64,000 bases of DNA. Source: Jeotgalibaca sp052266715. GTDB taxonomy: Bacteria > Bacillota > Bacilli > Lactobacillales > Aerococcaceae. Location: the NCBI GenBank assembly GCA_052266715.1, contig JBQPRB010000003.1; one strand, given 5' to 3'. A program made the position numbers and the translations under genes. How positions within the stretch are numbered: position 1 is the stretch's first letter; each line of letters starts with the position of its first letter. The notes below the pieces were generated by a model. It saw only the letters and a program-made list of their open reading frames with translations, was not told the DNA's origin and ran no database searches. This document shows positions 16,039-24,737 of the stretch, piece after piece.

Positions 16039-16986
16039 TTATAAACTTTTCGGACCAGGTGTGGAAACCAACATTTCAAAATTTCCATTCACCGTTACGT
16101 CCGCAATGCCATTCGGTAAAATGAAATGCATCCCCTTCATTATAGCATACGATTCACCAGCTACTTCCAGCACGCCGTCACCTTCCAACACACTTACCAA
16201 TGTATAAGGGGCAGTCTGTTTATACGTGAACGTCTCTGTTACATTCCACTTATAAACATTGAAATATTCGCTCTCGATAAATGTTGTTACCGTATCGCCG
16301 ATGACAAAATTATTTTTTGCATCCACATGTGGAAAAGTCGTCACATCCAAAGATTTTTGAATATGCAATTCACGCGTTTGCCCATTTTTTTCAACCCGAT
16401 CGAAATCATAGACCCGATAAGTTGTGTTGCTACTTTGCTGTGTTTCCAATATCGTGATTCCCGCGCCAATCGCATGAATCGTTCCACTTGGTACAAAGAA
16501 AAAGTCCCCGCGTTTAACCGGTACATAACGCAACAATTCATTCCATGCGCCAGCCTGCACCTTTTCCGCAAATTCTTCTTGGGAAAGGGCGTTGTGTCCA
16601 TAGATAATTTCAGCGCCTTCATCTGCATCGATGATGTACCAACACTCGGTTTTACCGAGTTCACCTTCATGTTCCATCCCGTAAACATCATCCGGGTGCA
16701 CTTGGACGGACAAAGCATCCGCTGCATCAATGATTTTCGTTAACAAAGGAAAAACAGGGGAGCTTGGGTTTCCGAATAATTCTGGCTGTGTTTTATAAAG
16801 TTCATCCAAACCAACTCCGGTGTATGCACCATTTACAATCGTACCAACCCCGTCTGGATGGGCACTGATAGCCCAACACTCACCCGTGTGTTCACTCGGG
16901 ATATTGTAGCCGTAGATATCGCGGAGTTTCGTTCCACCCCACATTTTCTCTTGAAGCACCGGTTGGATAAATAAAGGTTGTCTCAT
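16039..16986 (-). CDS. manA: Mannose-6-phosphate isomerase, class I
   Basis: This zinc enzyme interconverts mannose-6-phosphate and fructose-6-phosphate. The 315-residue protein has the short firmicute ManA form: LQEKMWGGTKL (~10), GECWAISAH, the zinc-binding VQVHPDD (~94-100), KTECWYI (~112), the VKRGDFFFVPSGTIHAIG segment (~160-177) and the C-terminal cupin. I start at ATG 16986 behind GGAGG; the longer frame begins inside the RBS. It lies 18 nt upstream of the M20 gene on the same strand. It connects the mannose-type PTS at 34-38 kb with glycolysis. Confidence 0.93.
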   Translation of the reverse strand: MRQPLFIQPVLQEKMWGGTKLRDIYGYNIPSEHTGECWAISAHPDGVGTIVNGAYTGVGLDELYKTQPELFGNPSSPVFPLLTKIIDAADALSVQVHPDDVYGMEHEGELGKTECWYIIDADEGAEIIYGHNALSQEEFAEKVQAGAWNELLRYVPVKRGDFFFVPSGTIHAIGAGITILETQQSSNTTYRVYDFDRVEKNGQTRELHIQKSLDVTTFPHVDAKNNFVIGDTVTTFIESEYFNVYKWNVTETFTYKQTAPYTLVSVLEGDGVLEVAGESYAIMKGMHFILPNGIADVTVNGNFEMLVSTPGPKSL

Positions 16987-17062
16987 GAATGTCCTCCTCA
17001 AACTAAATTGCTACCCTTACTTTACCAGATTTTCGACAGCATTGAAATAACGAGAAAAACGC

Positions 17063-17091
17063 TTGCAATAAACTATTAAAAGGACTATAAT
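17063..17091 (+). promoter_or_regulatory. Strong sigma-A promoter for the leader RNA
   Basis: TTGCAA (17063-17068), a 17-nt spacer and a perfect TATAAT (17086-17091). The only element within 80 nt downstream is a short transcript ending in a terminator, not a start codon. Confidence 0.75.
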
Positions 17092-17097
17092 GTCCCT

Positions 17098-17173
17098 AAT
17101 AAAACCAGCCTGTCAAGCACAGGCAAAAACCTATTTACACCCGACTGGATATGGGAAGTAAATAGGTTTTTTG
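17098..17173 (+). ncRNA. Small RNA or attenuated leader upstream of the PHP gene
   Basis: From the expected start (~17098) the transcript would be about 75 nt. It has two hairpins: GCCTGT-CAAGC-ACAGGC (17108-17124) and a terminator with arms AAAACCTATTTAC (17126-17138) and GTAAATAGGTTTT (17158-17170) followed by more T. An inner CCC/GGG pairing lies in the terminator loop. It could be a trans-acting small RNA or a leader (riboswitch-like) controlling the PHP phosphatase gene. It matches no RNA class I recognise. Confidence 0.5.
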
Positions 17174-17249
17174 TATGGGTACGTATTCATTTTGCATATC
17201 CTGTTTATTCGTGATACGGTTGAATTATCAACTGGAAAAGGGGATTACT

Positions 17250-18053
17250 ATGCAATATTATGACCAACATATGCACACCTATTTTTCGCCCGATTCACAA
17301 GAACGGTTTGAAAATTACCTTGCTCTTTCCGATAAGCCACTTATCACCACCGAGCACATGGATTATTTTTCACCCGACCAGGCCAAAGATGATGTTATTC
17401 CAGATTATGAAGGCTATTGCAAAACAATCGACCAGTTAAACGCAACGTATCAAAACCGTCTATTAAAAGGTATCGAAATCGGCTACACGAAAGACGATGT
17501 CGATAAAATTAACGCATTTATGAAAGATAAGGACTATGACCTCGTCTTATTGAGCATCCACCACAATGGGCACTATAATTTCATGAAAGTCAGCAATCGC
17601 GATGTTCCGCTGGCACGGACGCTTGATCATTATTATGACTTGATGCTGGAAGGTGTTCGGGCTCTGCCTTTTGCGAATGTTTTGGCTCATTTTGACTACG
17701 GTCTACGTAGCTATGACGTTTCCGTAGCGGATTTGAAAACAGTCGAGAATCAATTGTTAACAGTGTTTGAGGCGGCAGCTCAAAATGAGTTGGCTTTTGA
17801 ACTCAATACGAAGTCCATGTACCAGCACGGTAACTTCAAACTTTATGATTACGCAATTGATCTATACAAAGAAGCAGGTGGAAGGCTATTTACGATAGGT
17901 TCCGATGCGCATAAGGTTGCGGACTATGAAGGCAATTTTGAAGACGCCTTTAATATGTTGAAAAATCACGATGTTAGCGAGTTGGTCGTTTACCAAAAAC
18001 GGCAAGCAATCCCTGTCGAAATACCCAAATTGTTGTTCCCGGCCTCCCGTTGA
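17250..18053 (+). CDS. PHP-domain phosphatase (histidinol-phosphatase HisK/HisJ type)
   Basis: The 267-residue protein starts with the PHP metal motif YDQHMHTYFSPDS (~3-15) and continues with TTEHMDYFSPD (~33-43), EIGYTKDD, LSIHHNG (~106-112), NVLAHFDY (~146-153), ELNTKSMYQ and GSDAHKVADYEGNF (~223-236). These are the metal-binding histidines and aspartates of PHP histidinol-phosphatases, which catalyse the penultimate step of histidine synthesis. No other his gene is present, so another phosphomonoester may be the substrate. I start at ATG 17250 (RBS AAAGGGGA) rather than 17175. Confidence 0.8.
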   Translation: MQYYDQHMHTYFSPDSQERFENYLALSDKPLITTEHMDYFSPDQAKDDVIPDYEGYCKTIDQLNATYQNRLLKGIEIGYTKDDVDKINAFMKDKDYDLVLLSIHHNGHYNFMKVSNRDVPLARTLDHYYDLMLEGVRALPFANVLAHFDYGLRSYDVSVADLKTVENQLLTVFEAAAQNELAFELNTKSMYQHGNFKLYDYAIDLYKEAGGRLFTIGSDAHKVADYEGNFEDAFNMLKNHDVSELVVYQKRQAIPVEIPKLLFPASR

Positions 18054-18083
18054 TTTGGGAGGTTTTAAATTCTGCTTATTCAG

Positions 18084-18092
18084 TGGTATAAT
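18084..18092 (+). promoter_or_regulatory. Extended -10 promoter of map
   Basis: TGGTATAAT is a perfect extended -10; TTTTAA lies 18 nt upstream as a weak -35. Confidence 0.65.
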
Positions 18093-18130
18093 CTATAAAT
18101 GAAGATTGTAAATGATGGAGGAAAATACGA

Positions 18131-18883
18131 ATGATTACACTTAAATCCCAACGAGAAATCGAAGCAATGGAAGAGTCCGGTAAAATCTTGGCGAACATCC
18201 ACGTTGCTTTGCGTGATTTCATCAAACCGGGAATTACAACGATGCAAATCAACGATTTCGTTGAAAAAGGAATCCGCGATGCGGGTGCCATTCCAGAACA
18301 AATTGGCTTTGAAGGCTACGAATTTGCGACCTGTACAAGCGTGAATGACGAAATCTGTCATGGCTTCCCAAGCAAAAAAGTCGTATTGAAAGACGGCGAT
18401 TTGGTTAAAGTTGATACAGTTGTCAATTACAACGGAGCAATGTCAGACTCTTGCTGGAGCTACATTGTCGGCGAATCCACACCGGCTTTGGATCGCTTGA
18501 AAGAAGTGACCGAAAAAGCGATGTATATCGGAATCGAGCAAGCCCAAGTAGGGAACCGCATTGGTGATATCGGCCACGCCATCCAAACGTATGTAGAAGG
18601 TGAAGGCTTATCTGTTGTCCGCGAATTTATCGGACATGGTATCGGGCCTACCATGCATGAAAGCCCAGCTGTTCCACATTACGGGGAAGCAGGAAAAGGG
18701 TTGCGTTTGAAAGAGGGCATGACGATTACAATCGAGCCGATGGTTAACACCGGTGGTTGGAAATCAAAAATGGATAAAAACGGTTGGACAGCCCGTACAC
18801 AAGACGGCGGAATCAGCTGCCAATTCGAGCACACCATTGCAATCACGAGCGAAGGTCCAAAAATCCTGACAAAACAAGACTAA
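18131..18883 (+). CDS. map: Methionine aminopeptidase, type I
   Basis: This enzyme removes the initiator methionine from nascent proteins. The 250-residue chain shows the five metal ligands in their usual contexts: Asp in VKVDTVV (~97), Asp in AMSDSCW (~108), His in GHGIGPTMHE (~172), Glu in TIEPM (~204) and Glu in FEHTIAI (~236). The substrate histidine is in CHGFPS (~78). There is no N-terminal zinc-finger extension. The gene is monocistronic with its own extended -10 promoter and terminator. Confidence 0.95.
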   Translation: MITLKSQREIEAMEESGKILANIHVALRDFIKPGITTMQINDFVEKGIRDAGAIPEQIGFEGYEFATCTSVNDEICHGFPSKKVVLKDGDLVKVDTVVNYNGAMSDSCWSYIVGESTPALDRLKEVTEKAMYIGIEQAQVGNRIGDIGHAIQTYVEGEGLSVVREFIGHGIGPTMHESPAVPHYGEAGKGLRLKEGMTITIEPMVNTGGWKSKMDKNGWTARTQDGGISCQFEHTIAITSEGPKILTKQD

Positions 18884-18885
18884 AA

Positions 18886-18916
18886 AAGAACTTGGCCACG
18901 GGCCAAGTTCTTTTTG
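18886..18916. terminator. Terminator of map
   Basis: AAGAACTTGGCC-ACG-GGCCAAGTTCTT, a perfect 12-bp stem with A and T tracts on either side. Confidence 0.92.
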
Positions 18917-18937
18917 TTAGTAGTTATTTGTCGTGAG

Positions 18938-19025
18938 GCGACGATTAAGATAGTTAGTTTGAGCTAATCGTCGTGATTTTCCTAAATTGCGACGATTAGC
19001 ATTTTTCTTAACAGCTAACCGTCGC
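18938..19025. repeat. Keyword array E: GCGACGAT class, two 51-nt units
   Basis: GCGACGAT starts at 18938 and 18989; the complement starts at 18967 (ATCGTCGT) and 19018 (ACCGTCGC). Both series are spaced exactly 51 nt; gaps are 21-14-21. The keyword is often extended to GCGACGATTAG. The short gap GATTTTCCTAAATT resembles the ATTTT..AAAA gaps of the GCGGCGTT arrays. It lies between convergent map and fruA, after the map terminator. Confidence 0.85.
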
Positions 19026-19036
19026 TCTTTTACAAT

Positions 19037-20932
19037 TTAAACTTTCAAGCTTGCATCTTCTTCGGCCACTGGCTTGCGCAGGATACCAAGCAGAACTGCT
19101 GATACAGCCGCACCAATCGCTAACGCCACTAAGAAAAGCAACGCATTGTCCGCCAACCCGATAACGAAAATCCCACCATGAGGAGCCGGAATGGATGTAT
19201 TCCAGTATTGCGTCAAACCACCTGCAATCGCCGAACCGACAATCGAAGAACCGATTACGCGCAGTGGATCCGCTGCCGCAAAGGGAATGGCACCTTCTGT
19301 GATAAACGATAATCCCATGATTAAGTTCGACAAGCCAGACTGACGTTCAACTTCATTGAATTTATTCTGGAACAAGAAAGTTGCCAATGCGATGGCAATC
19401 GGAGGAATCATGCCACCGGCCATAACTGCCGCCATCCAACGACCGTCACCTGTATCCGTGAAAATTCCAATCGAAAACGCATATGCCGCTTTATTAAAGG
19501 GACCGCCCATGTCAATGGCCATCATCCCACCCAATACCGCACCTAACAGAACTGCGTTTCCTGTTCCCAGTCCTGCCAAGAAATCTAGCATCGCATTATT
19601 GATAGTCGCAAACACGGGACCAACGAAGTAATACATCACCAATCCCGTTACCAACAACCCAAATACCGGGAAAAGTAAAATCGTCTTCAGCCCAGCCAAG
19701 GCTTTTGGCAAAGTACTAAAAGAACGTTTAACCCAGTTCATCACGTAACCCGCCAAGAACCCGGCAATTAAACCACCCAGAAACCCGGCATTACTTTGAA
19801 CGGCCATGAATCCACCAGCCATACCAGGCAACAATCCGGGACGATCCGCAATACTATACGCGATGTACCCAGCCAGAATCGGAATCAAGAATTGGAACGC
19901 CGCCGCACCTGTTTGGTTAAACGACAAGAACAAGGCACTTTCATTTCCGAACCAGTTCTCGAACAAGAATGAAATCGCCAAGAGTATCCCGCCGCCCACA
20001 ACAAACGGTAACATATGCGAAATCCCATTCATTAAATCCTTATACAAGGATGAAAATTCGGAAGTTTTTTCATATTCCTCTTCCACCGCAGTGTCATTAC
20101 TGTCCCCATGGAAAATAGGCGCTTCCTGATTCACAGCTTTGGTAATCAATTCCTCCGCTTTGTTGATCCCATCCGCAACCGGACGTTCCAACACACGTTT
20201 ACCTTTAAAGCGATTCATCTCAACTTTTTTGCCAACTGCCGCAATAACCGCTGAAGCTCGTTCAATATCCGCAGCTGTCAAACGATTTTTCGTACCATCT
20301 GAACCGTTCGTTTCAACCTTGATGTCCACGCCCATTTCGGCCGCTTTCTTTTTAAGGGCATCCTCGGCCATATACGTATGTGCTATTCCCGTTGGACAGG
20401 CTGTGACTGCTACAACAAAAGGCCGTTCGGAGTTCGCCACAACTTCAACCGTGTCTGCCGATTCCTCAGCATCTTTTGCACGTTCGGCTGCTTCAAACAA
20501 AGCCTCAACTTCCTCTGCCGTCGTGGCTTGTTTCAAAGCCGCAATTAAATCCGGATTCAAAAGCAACCGTGACAAACTCGCCAACACTTGCAAATGAACA
20601 TCATTGGCATTGTCCGGTGCCGCAATCATGAAGAATAAATAGGCCGGTTGTCCATCCAACGAGTCATAATTCACACCTGTTTCACTTTTGGCAAACACAA
20701 CCGCTGGACGTTTTACCGCTGTATTTTTCGCATGGGGCATCGCAATTCCTTCACCAATTCCAGTCGACGCTTGCGACTCGCGATTAAGAATGCCTTCCCG
20801 GAATAATTCCAAATCATCAATGATGCCTTGTTCATACAAACGCGCTGTCATTTCATTGATGGTCTCGGCTTTTGACCCTGATTCTAACGGTAGGATCATC
20901 AATTCCTTCAACATAATATCCTTGATTTTCAT
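19037..20932 (-). CDS. fruA: Fructose PTS enzyme IIABC
   Basis: This 631-residue three-domain permease imports fructose as fructose-1-phosphate. IIA (~1-145) has its active histidine in GIAMPHAKN (~66). IIB (~168-265) has the phosphocysteine in VTACPTGIAHTYMAEDAL (~175-192). IIC (~290-620) is a ~9-TM membrane domain with GGGILLAISFLFENW and the TEGAIPFAAADPLR motif. The A-B-C order is typical of Gram-positive FruA. ATG 20932 overlaps the fruK stop by one base. It is the last gene of fruR-fruK-fruA and should be induced through FruR. Confidence 0.95.
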   Translation of the reverse strand: MKIKDIMLKELMILPLESGSKAETINEMTARLYEQGIIDDLELFREGILNRESQASTGIGEGIAMPHAKNTAVKRPAVVFAKSETGVNYDSLDGQPAYLFFMIAAPDNANDVHLQVLASLSRLLLNPDLIAALKQATTAEEVEALFEAAERAKDAEESADTVEVVANSERPFVVAVTACPTGIAHTYMAEDALKKKAAEMGVDIKVETNGSDGTKNRLTAADIERASAVIAAVGKKVEMNRFKGKRVLERPVADGINKAEELITKAVNQEAPIFHGDSNDTAVEEEYEKTSEFSSLYKDLMNGISHMLPFVVGGGILLAISFLFENWFGNESALFLSFNQTGAAAFQFLIPILAGYIAYSIADRPGLLPGMAGGFMAVQSNAGFLGGLIAGFLAGYVMNWVKRSFSTLPKALAGLKTILLFPVFGLLVTGLVMYYFVGPVFATINNAMLDFLAGLGTGNAVLLGAVLGGMMAIDMGGPFNKAAYAFSIGIFTDTGDGRWMAAVMAGGMIPPIAIALATFLFQNKFNEVERQSGLSNLIMGLSFITEGAIPFAAADPLRVIGSSIVGSAIAGGLTQYWNTSIPAPHGGIFVIGLADNALLFLVALAIGAAVSAVLLGILRKPVAEEDASLKV

Positions 20933-21852
20933 TATAATTCCTCCAATTCATTAATTGTAATCTTCGGTAATAAGGCCTCAATATCGGCCGTTTTCGCTAA
21001 GTCGTCCGAAAATGCCGTTGCACTCCCACACGCCAAACTCATCCGGAAAGCCGCCAATGCGTCCCCGCTTGCCAAATACGTTCCTACAAATCCAGCAATC
21101 ATCGAATCTCCCGAACCGACCGAATTTTTGACCGTTCCTTTCGGCGACCAACCATGAAAAACCGCTTCGCCTGTGAAAAATAGGGCACCTTCGCCGGCCA
21201 TCGACACAATTGCGAACTGCGCGCCATCAGCCACCAGCTTCTTACCATACGGAATGAGATCCGCCATTCCAGTTGTTGAAAAAACATACATATCCGCCAA
21301 TTCATGATGATTCGGTTTAACCACCAACGGTTGAGACGGAAGTGAGGCCAACAGTTCCGCGCCTGTCGTATCAATCACAAATTGTGCTCCCCGTACTTTG
21401 ACCAAACTGATTAAATGTTGATAATAATCACCAGGCAAAGAAGGGGGTTTGCTGCCGGATAGAATCACAACATCATCCGCTGTTAGATGTGAAAATTTTT
21501 CTTCCAAGTCTTCCAAAGCTTCCTCAGAAACGGTGGGACCGGCACCATTCAATTCTGTTTCATGATCCGCTTTGATTTTCACGTTAATCCGGGTTGGTTC
21601 TGCCACTTCCGTAAAGGCAGTGGTTATTCCTTCCTCGGTCAGCCAATTAGCGATGTAATCACCAGTGAAACCACCGGTATAGCCCCAGGCCGTAGAAGGA
21701 ATTCCCAGTTGTTTCAAAATCCGGGAAACATTAATTCCTTTACCACCCGGTAGCTTTAAATCTTCCTGGATACGATTAACCGCATCCAATTCCAGTTTCT
21801 CCAATCGCACCACGTAATCAATGGATGGATTCAAGGTAACAGTGTAAATCAT
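20932..21852 (-). CDS. fruK: 1-phosphofructokinase
   Basis: This PfkB-family kinase converts fructose-1-phosphate to fructose-1,6-bisphosphate. The 306-residue protein has N-terminal YTVTLNPSIDYVV (~3-15), KLPGGKGINVSRIL (~35-48) and the C-terminal anion hole and catalytic base GTVKNSVGSGDSMIAGFV (~242-259, Asp at ~252). I chose ATG 21852 (RBS GGGAGG), which overlaps the fruR stop as ATGA; the frame extends 15 nt upstream but without support. Confidence 0.95.
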   Translation of the reverse strand: MIYTVTLNPSIDYVVRLEKLELDAVNRIQEDLKLPGGKGINVSRILKQLGIPSTAWGYTGGFTGDYIANWLTEEGITTAFTEVAEPTRINVKIKADHETELNGAGPTVSEEALEDLEEKFSHLTADDVVILSGSKPPSLPGDYYQHLISLVKVRGAQFVIDTTGAELLASLPSQPLVVKPNHHELADMYVFSTTGMADLIPYGKKLVADGAQFAIVSMAGEGALFFTGEAVFHGWSPKGTVKNSVGSGDSMIAGFVGTYLASGDALAAFRMSLACGSATAFSDDLAKTADIEALLPKITINELEEL

Positions 21853-22601
21853 ACTTTCGCCTCCCAATACGTTGTTTCTTGTTCCAGTCTCTTGCGTTTG
21901 CGTTCGTCCAGACCGACACTAATCACGTCACAATCCGCCAAGTCAGCCACTTTGGCAAAACTGACGACGCCAAATTTTGAGGAATCCGCCAATATATATT
22001 TCCGGGCACCATGCTCAACGGCTTTAGCTTTGATTGCTGCTTCTTCGATATCCGGTGTCGTGAAACCAAACTCACTATCAATGCCATTCATCCCTAAAAA
22101 GACCTTGTTGAAACGATAACCTTCCAACTGACTTAAACAAGTCGAACCAATAATAGCTTTTGTTTCCAATTTGATTTTTCCACCCAGTAAAATAGTAGGA
22201 ATGCGCAAATCCGCCAATAAACTCGCATGAGGCACCCCATTTGTCACGACCGTGATTTTTTTTCCTTGTAAAAAAGGAATCATTTCATAAGTTGTGGAAC
22301 CTGCATCCAAAAACAACACATCATCATTTTCAATAAAATCCGCTGCACGCTTGGCTATCAAGCGTTTTTCATCCATATTCAAGCTAGACTTTATTTCCAT
22401 CTCCGGTTCGGGTTGGAGTTTATAACCGCGCTTAGCACCGCCATGGACCCGGATTAAAACTCCTTCTTCTTCAAGGGCTGATAAATCCCGGCGAATGGTG
22501 GATTCTGAGCTCCCGGTCACTTGGACAATATCCTGCATTTTGACGATATTTTGTTCCTGCAGTAAATCCTTGATTAGTTGATAACGTTCTTCTGTAAACA
22601 C
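21849..22601 (-). CDS. fruR: DeoR-family fructose operon repressor
   Basis: The 250-residue regulator begins with a DeoR winged helix: MFTEERYQLIKDLL, VQVTGSSESTIRRDLSALEE (~26-45) and IRVHGGA (~50-56). The C-terminal sugar-phosphate sensor of the isomerase-like fold contains LDAGSTTYEM (~96-105), VVTNGVP and the ILADSSKFG (~205-213) motif. It leads the fruRKA operon, with stop/start overlaps throughout. The effector is probably fructose-1-phosphate. Direct repeats one helical turn apart lie upstream. Confidence 0.92.
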   Translation of the reverse strand: MFTEERYQLIKDLLQEQNIVKMQDIVQVTGSSESTIRRDLSALEEEGVLIRVHGGAKRGYKLQPEPEMEIKSSLNMDEKRLIAKRAADFIENDDVLFLDAGSTTYEMIPFLQGKKITVVTNGVPHASLLADLRIPTILLGGKIKLETKAIIGSTCLSQLEGYRFNKVFLGMNGIDSEFGFTTPDIEEAAIKAKAVEHGARKYILADSSKFGVVSFAKVADLADCDVISVGLDERKRKRLEQETTYWEAKV

Positions 22602-22633
22602 TTACATCACCTCGCGCCTAAACTATACCACCG

Positions 22634-22674
22634 TATTCAACCGAAATCAATCAATTTCATTCAAAAACATTCAA
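22634..22674 (-). promoter_or_regulatory. Probable FruR operator: direct repeats at 10-nt spacing
   Basis: The plus strand carries CAATCAA at 22648-22654, CATTCAA at 22658-22664 and CATTCAA at 22668-22674, exactly 10 nt apart, plus TATTCAA at 22634-22640. On the coding strand they read TTGAATG/TTGATTG. Direct repeats of this kind are typical DeoR-family sites. A TATACC/TATAGT-like -10 is at ~22624 on the minus strand. Confidence 0.6.
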
Positions 22675-22751
22675 AAACAATCGCAATTGTCTTTGGAGGT
22701 GACGTTGGAACGTCTCCTATTCATGTAATGAAAGCCATAATCGCTTGAAGT

Positions 22752-22889
22752 GCGGCGTTCCGGTATGTGATGAGCCGTTATCGCCGCATTTTTTTAAAAA
22801 ATGCGGCGTTCATGGCACTCGAAAATTCTAAACGCCGCATTTGAGGTGAAAATGCGGTGTTTAGGCAATCAGAATTTCAGGAACGCCGC
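22752..22889. repeat. Keyword array B: GCGGCGTT class, three 51-nt units
   Basis: Plus keywords start at 22752, 22803 and 22854 (GCGGTGTT); complements start at 22780 (ATCGCCGC), 22831 and 22882. Every step is exactly 51 nt; gaps are 20-15-20-15-20. The 366-nt region between fruR and lytS (22602-22967) otherwise holds the fruR promoter and operator at one end and the lytS RBS at the other. This array lies between divergent genes, so it is not a terminator for either. Confidence 0.88.
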
Positions 22890-22967
22890 ACCAAAGCAAA
22901 TCATTCATCCCACAAATAAAGAAGTATAGTAAAATGGAATAAAATGAGAGAAAAGGGAGGGGTGCAC

Positions 22968-24737
22968 ATGATTGCTTTACTTTTTTTAATGCTATTAAGG
23001 TCGGGCCTGATTATCCTATTGGCTTATTTGCTGATGAATAGCACGAAGGTGCGGGACCTATTGGCTCACCGGAAATCTGTCAGGACCCAAGCCATCCTAG
23101 TTTTTATATTCGGCGTTTTCGCAGTCATTTCCAATTTTACCGGTGTTGAAATTGATGAAAACCGCGTCATCGTTGAACAATTATTTTCCCAATTGGGACC
23201 GGGCTCATCTCTCGCGAACACGCGTGTTTTGACCATTGGGGTTTCGGGACTTATCGGTGGGCCGCTCGTTGGAACAGCAGTTGGTGTCCTGTCGGCCATT
23301 ATCCGTTATTTCCAGGGAGGAGTGGATGTCCACATTTATGTCATTTCTTCCATTTCAATCGGATTACTATCCGGAGTATACGGCGCTCGTTCCAGTAAAA
23401 AGAATCGATTTCCATCCAGTAAAGAAGGTTTTCTGGTGGGGATCGCCATGGAAATCGTCCAAATGCTGATGATTTTGATCTTCAGCAGCGATTTTGCTTC
23501 AGCCCGCGAACTCGTCATGTTCATTGCCATTCCGATGATCGGTGCCAACAGCATCGGAACAGCTATCTTTCTATCTATCATCGAGACAACCTTGAAGCAG
23601 GAAGAAATGGCCAAAGCAGTGCAGACCCACGATGTTCTGCAACTCACGAACGAAACATTGCCGTATTTCAGCTCCGGCTTGAATCAGCAGTCGGCTACTG
23701 CTGTCGCTCAAATCATTAAACGATTCATTAAAGTATCCGCCGTCAGCCTGACGGACAAAAATCAAATTTTAGCCCACGTTGGAGCTGGGAGCGACCATCA
23801 CAAACCAACCCGTGAAATTGTAACCGGGCTATCGAAACAAGTCCTGGCGGAAGGCGAAATCAAGGAAGCCCGTTCCAAACGCGAAATAGACTGTGACAAT
23901 CCCAACTGTCCCTTGGCAGCGGCGATTGTTATTCCTTTGAAATCAAAAAATCAAGTCATAGGTACATTAAAACTCTATTTCACCGATGAAAACGAGTTGA
24001 CTTATGTCGAGCGTCAATTGGCAGAAGGTTTGGGGAGTATTTTCTCCACCCAAATCGAACTCGGTGAGCGTGAGAACGAAACCAAACTTTTAAAGCAGGC
24101 AGAAATTGATTCCTTGCAAGCGCAAGTAAATCCACATTTTCTCTTTAACGCCATGAATACAATCTCATCCTTGATCCGCATCGATAGTGAGAAAGCACGG
24201 AAACTTGTTTTGGAACTGAGTCACTTCTTGCGCGCTAACCTTCAGGGAGCGCGTCTGTCGCAAATACCGTTGGAGCAGGAGCTTGCGCAACTCCATAGCT
24301 ATCTGGAACTGGAATTCGCGCGTTTCCCGGACCGTTATACCGTCACTTTTGCGATCCAACCAAACTTACAAAACGCTCTGGTTCCGCCGTTTATTTTGCA
24401 GAACCTCGTCGAAAACGCCATTCGCCATGCTTTTAAAAATCGCCAAACCGGCAACCACGTACACGTATCCATCCAAAAAGAAACAGCAAATCTCCACGTC
24501 CAAATCACGGACAATGGCCACGGCATCAACAAAGCTGTTCTAAGTAAACTCGGCAAGGAACCCGTCCAGTCCAATCACGGCTCCGGAACAGCCCTTGACA
24601 ACCTGAACAAACGTCTGATTAATCTTTACGGTCCAGTTGCGGCGCTCCAATTCACGACATCAGACACAGGCACAACCATAACCAGCCGCATCCCATTACA
24701 AACCAAGGAGGAATCCCATGCGTATCCTGATTGTTGA
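22968..24737 (+). CDS. lytS: LytS-type sensor histidine kinase
   Basis: The 589-residue kinase has an N-terminal 5TM-LytS membrane domain (~1-200), a GAF domain (~210-360) with the cysteine pair DCDNPNCPLA (~304-313), a histidine-kinase domain with NPHFLFNAMNTISSLIRI (~380-397, phosphohistidine) and an HATPase with NAIRHAF (N box) and DNGHGI / GSGTALDNL (G boxes). I start at ATG 22968 behind GGGAGGGG. It overlaps the response-regulator gene by 20 nt and is followed by cstA. LytS-type kinases next to CstA-type carriers are known to sense external pyruvate (BtsS/BtsR and YpdA/YpdB of E. coli); I infer the same role here. Confidence 0.9.
   Translation: MIALLFLMLLRSGLIILLAYLLMNSTKVRDLLAHRKSVRTQAILVFIFGVFAVISNFTGVEIDENRVIVEQLFSQLGPGSSLANTRVLTIGVSGLIGGPLVGTAVGVLSAIIRYFQGGVDVHIYVISSISIGLLSGVYGARSSKKNRFPSSKEGFLVGIAMEIVQMLMILIFSSDFASARELVMFIAIPMIGANSIGTAIFLSIIETTLKQEEMAKAVQTHDVLQLTNETLPYFSSGLNQQSATAVAQIIKRFIKVSAVSLTDKNQILAHVGAGSDHHKPTREIVTGLSKQVLAEGEIKEARSKREIDCDNPNCPLAAAIVIPLKSKNQVIGTLKLYFTDENELTYVERQLAEGLGSIFSTQIELGERENETKLLKQAEIDSLQAQVNPHFLFNAMNTISSLIRIDSEKARKLVLELSHFLRANLQGARLSQIPLEQELAQLHSYLELEFARFPDRYTVTFAIQPNLQNALVPPFILQNLVENAIRHAFKNRQTGNHVHVSIQKETANLHVQITDNGHGINKAVLSKLGKEPVQSNHGSGTALDNLNKRLINLYGPVAALQFTTSDTGTTITSRIPLQTKEESHAYPDC

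Noticed and set aside
17098..17173. T-box or known riboswitch before the PHP gene
   Set aside because: No T-box sequence, specifier loop or known aptamer core is visible in the ~75 nt; kept only as an unclassified leader.
20139..20597. 152-residue frame opposite fruA
   Set aside because: Antisense shadow of the IIB domain, without a ribosome binding site.
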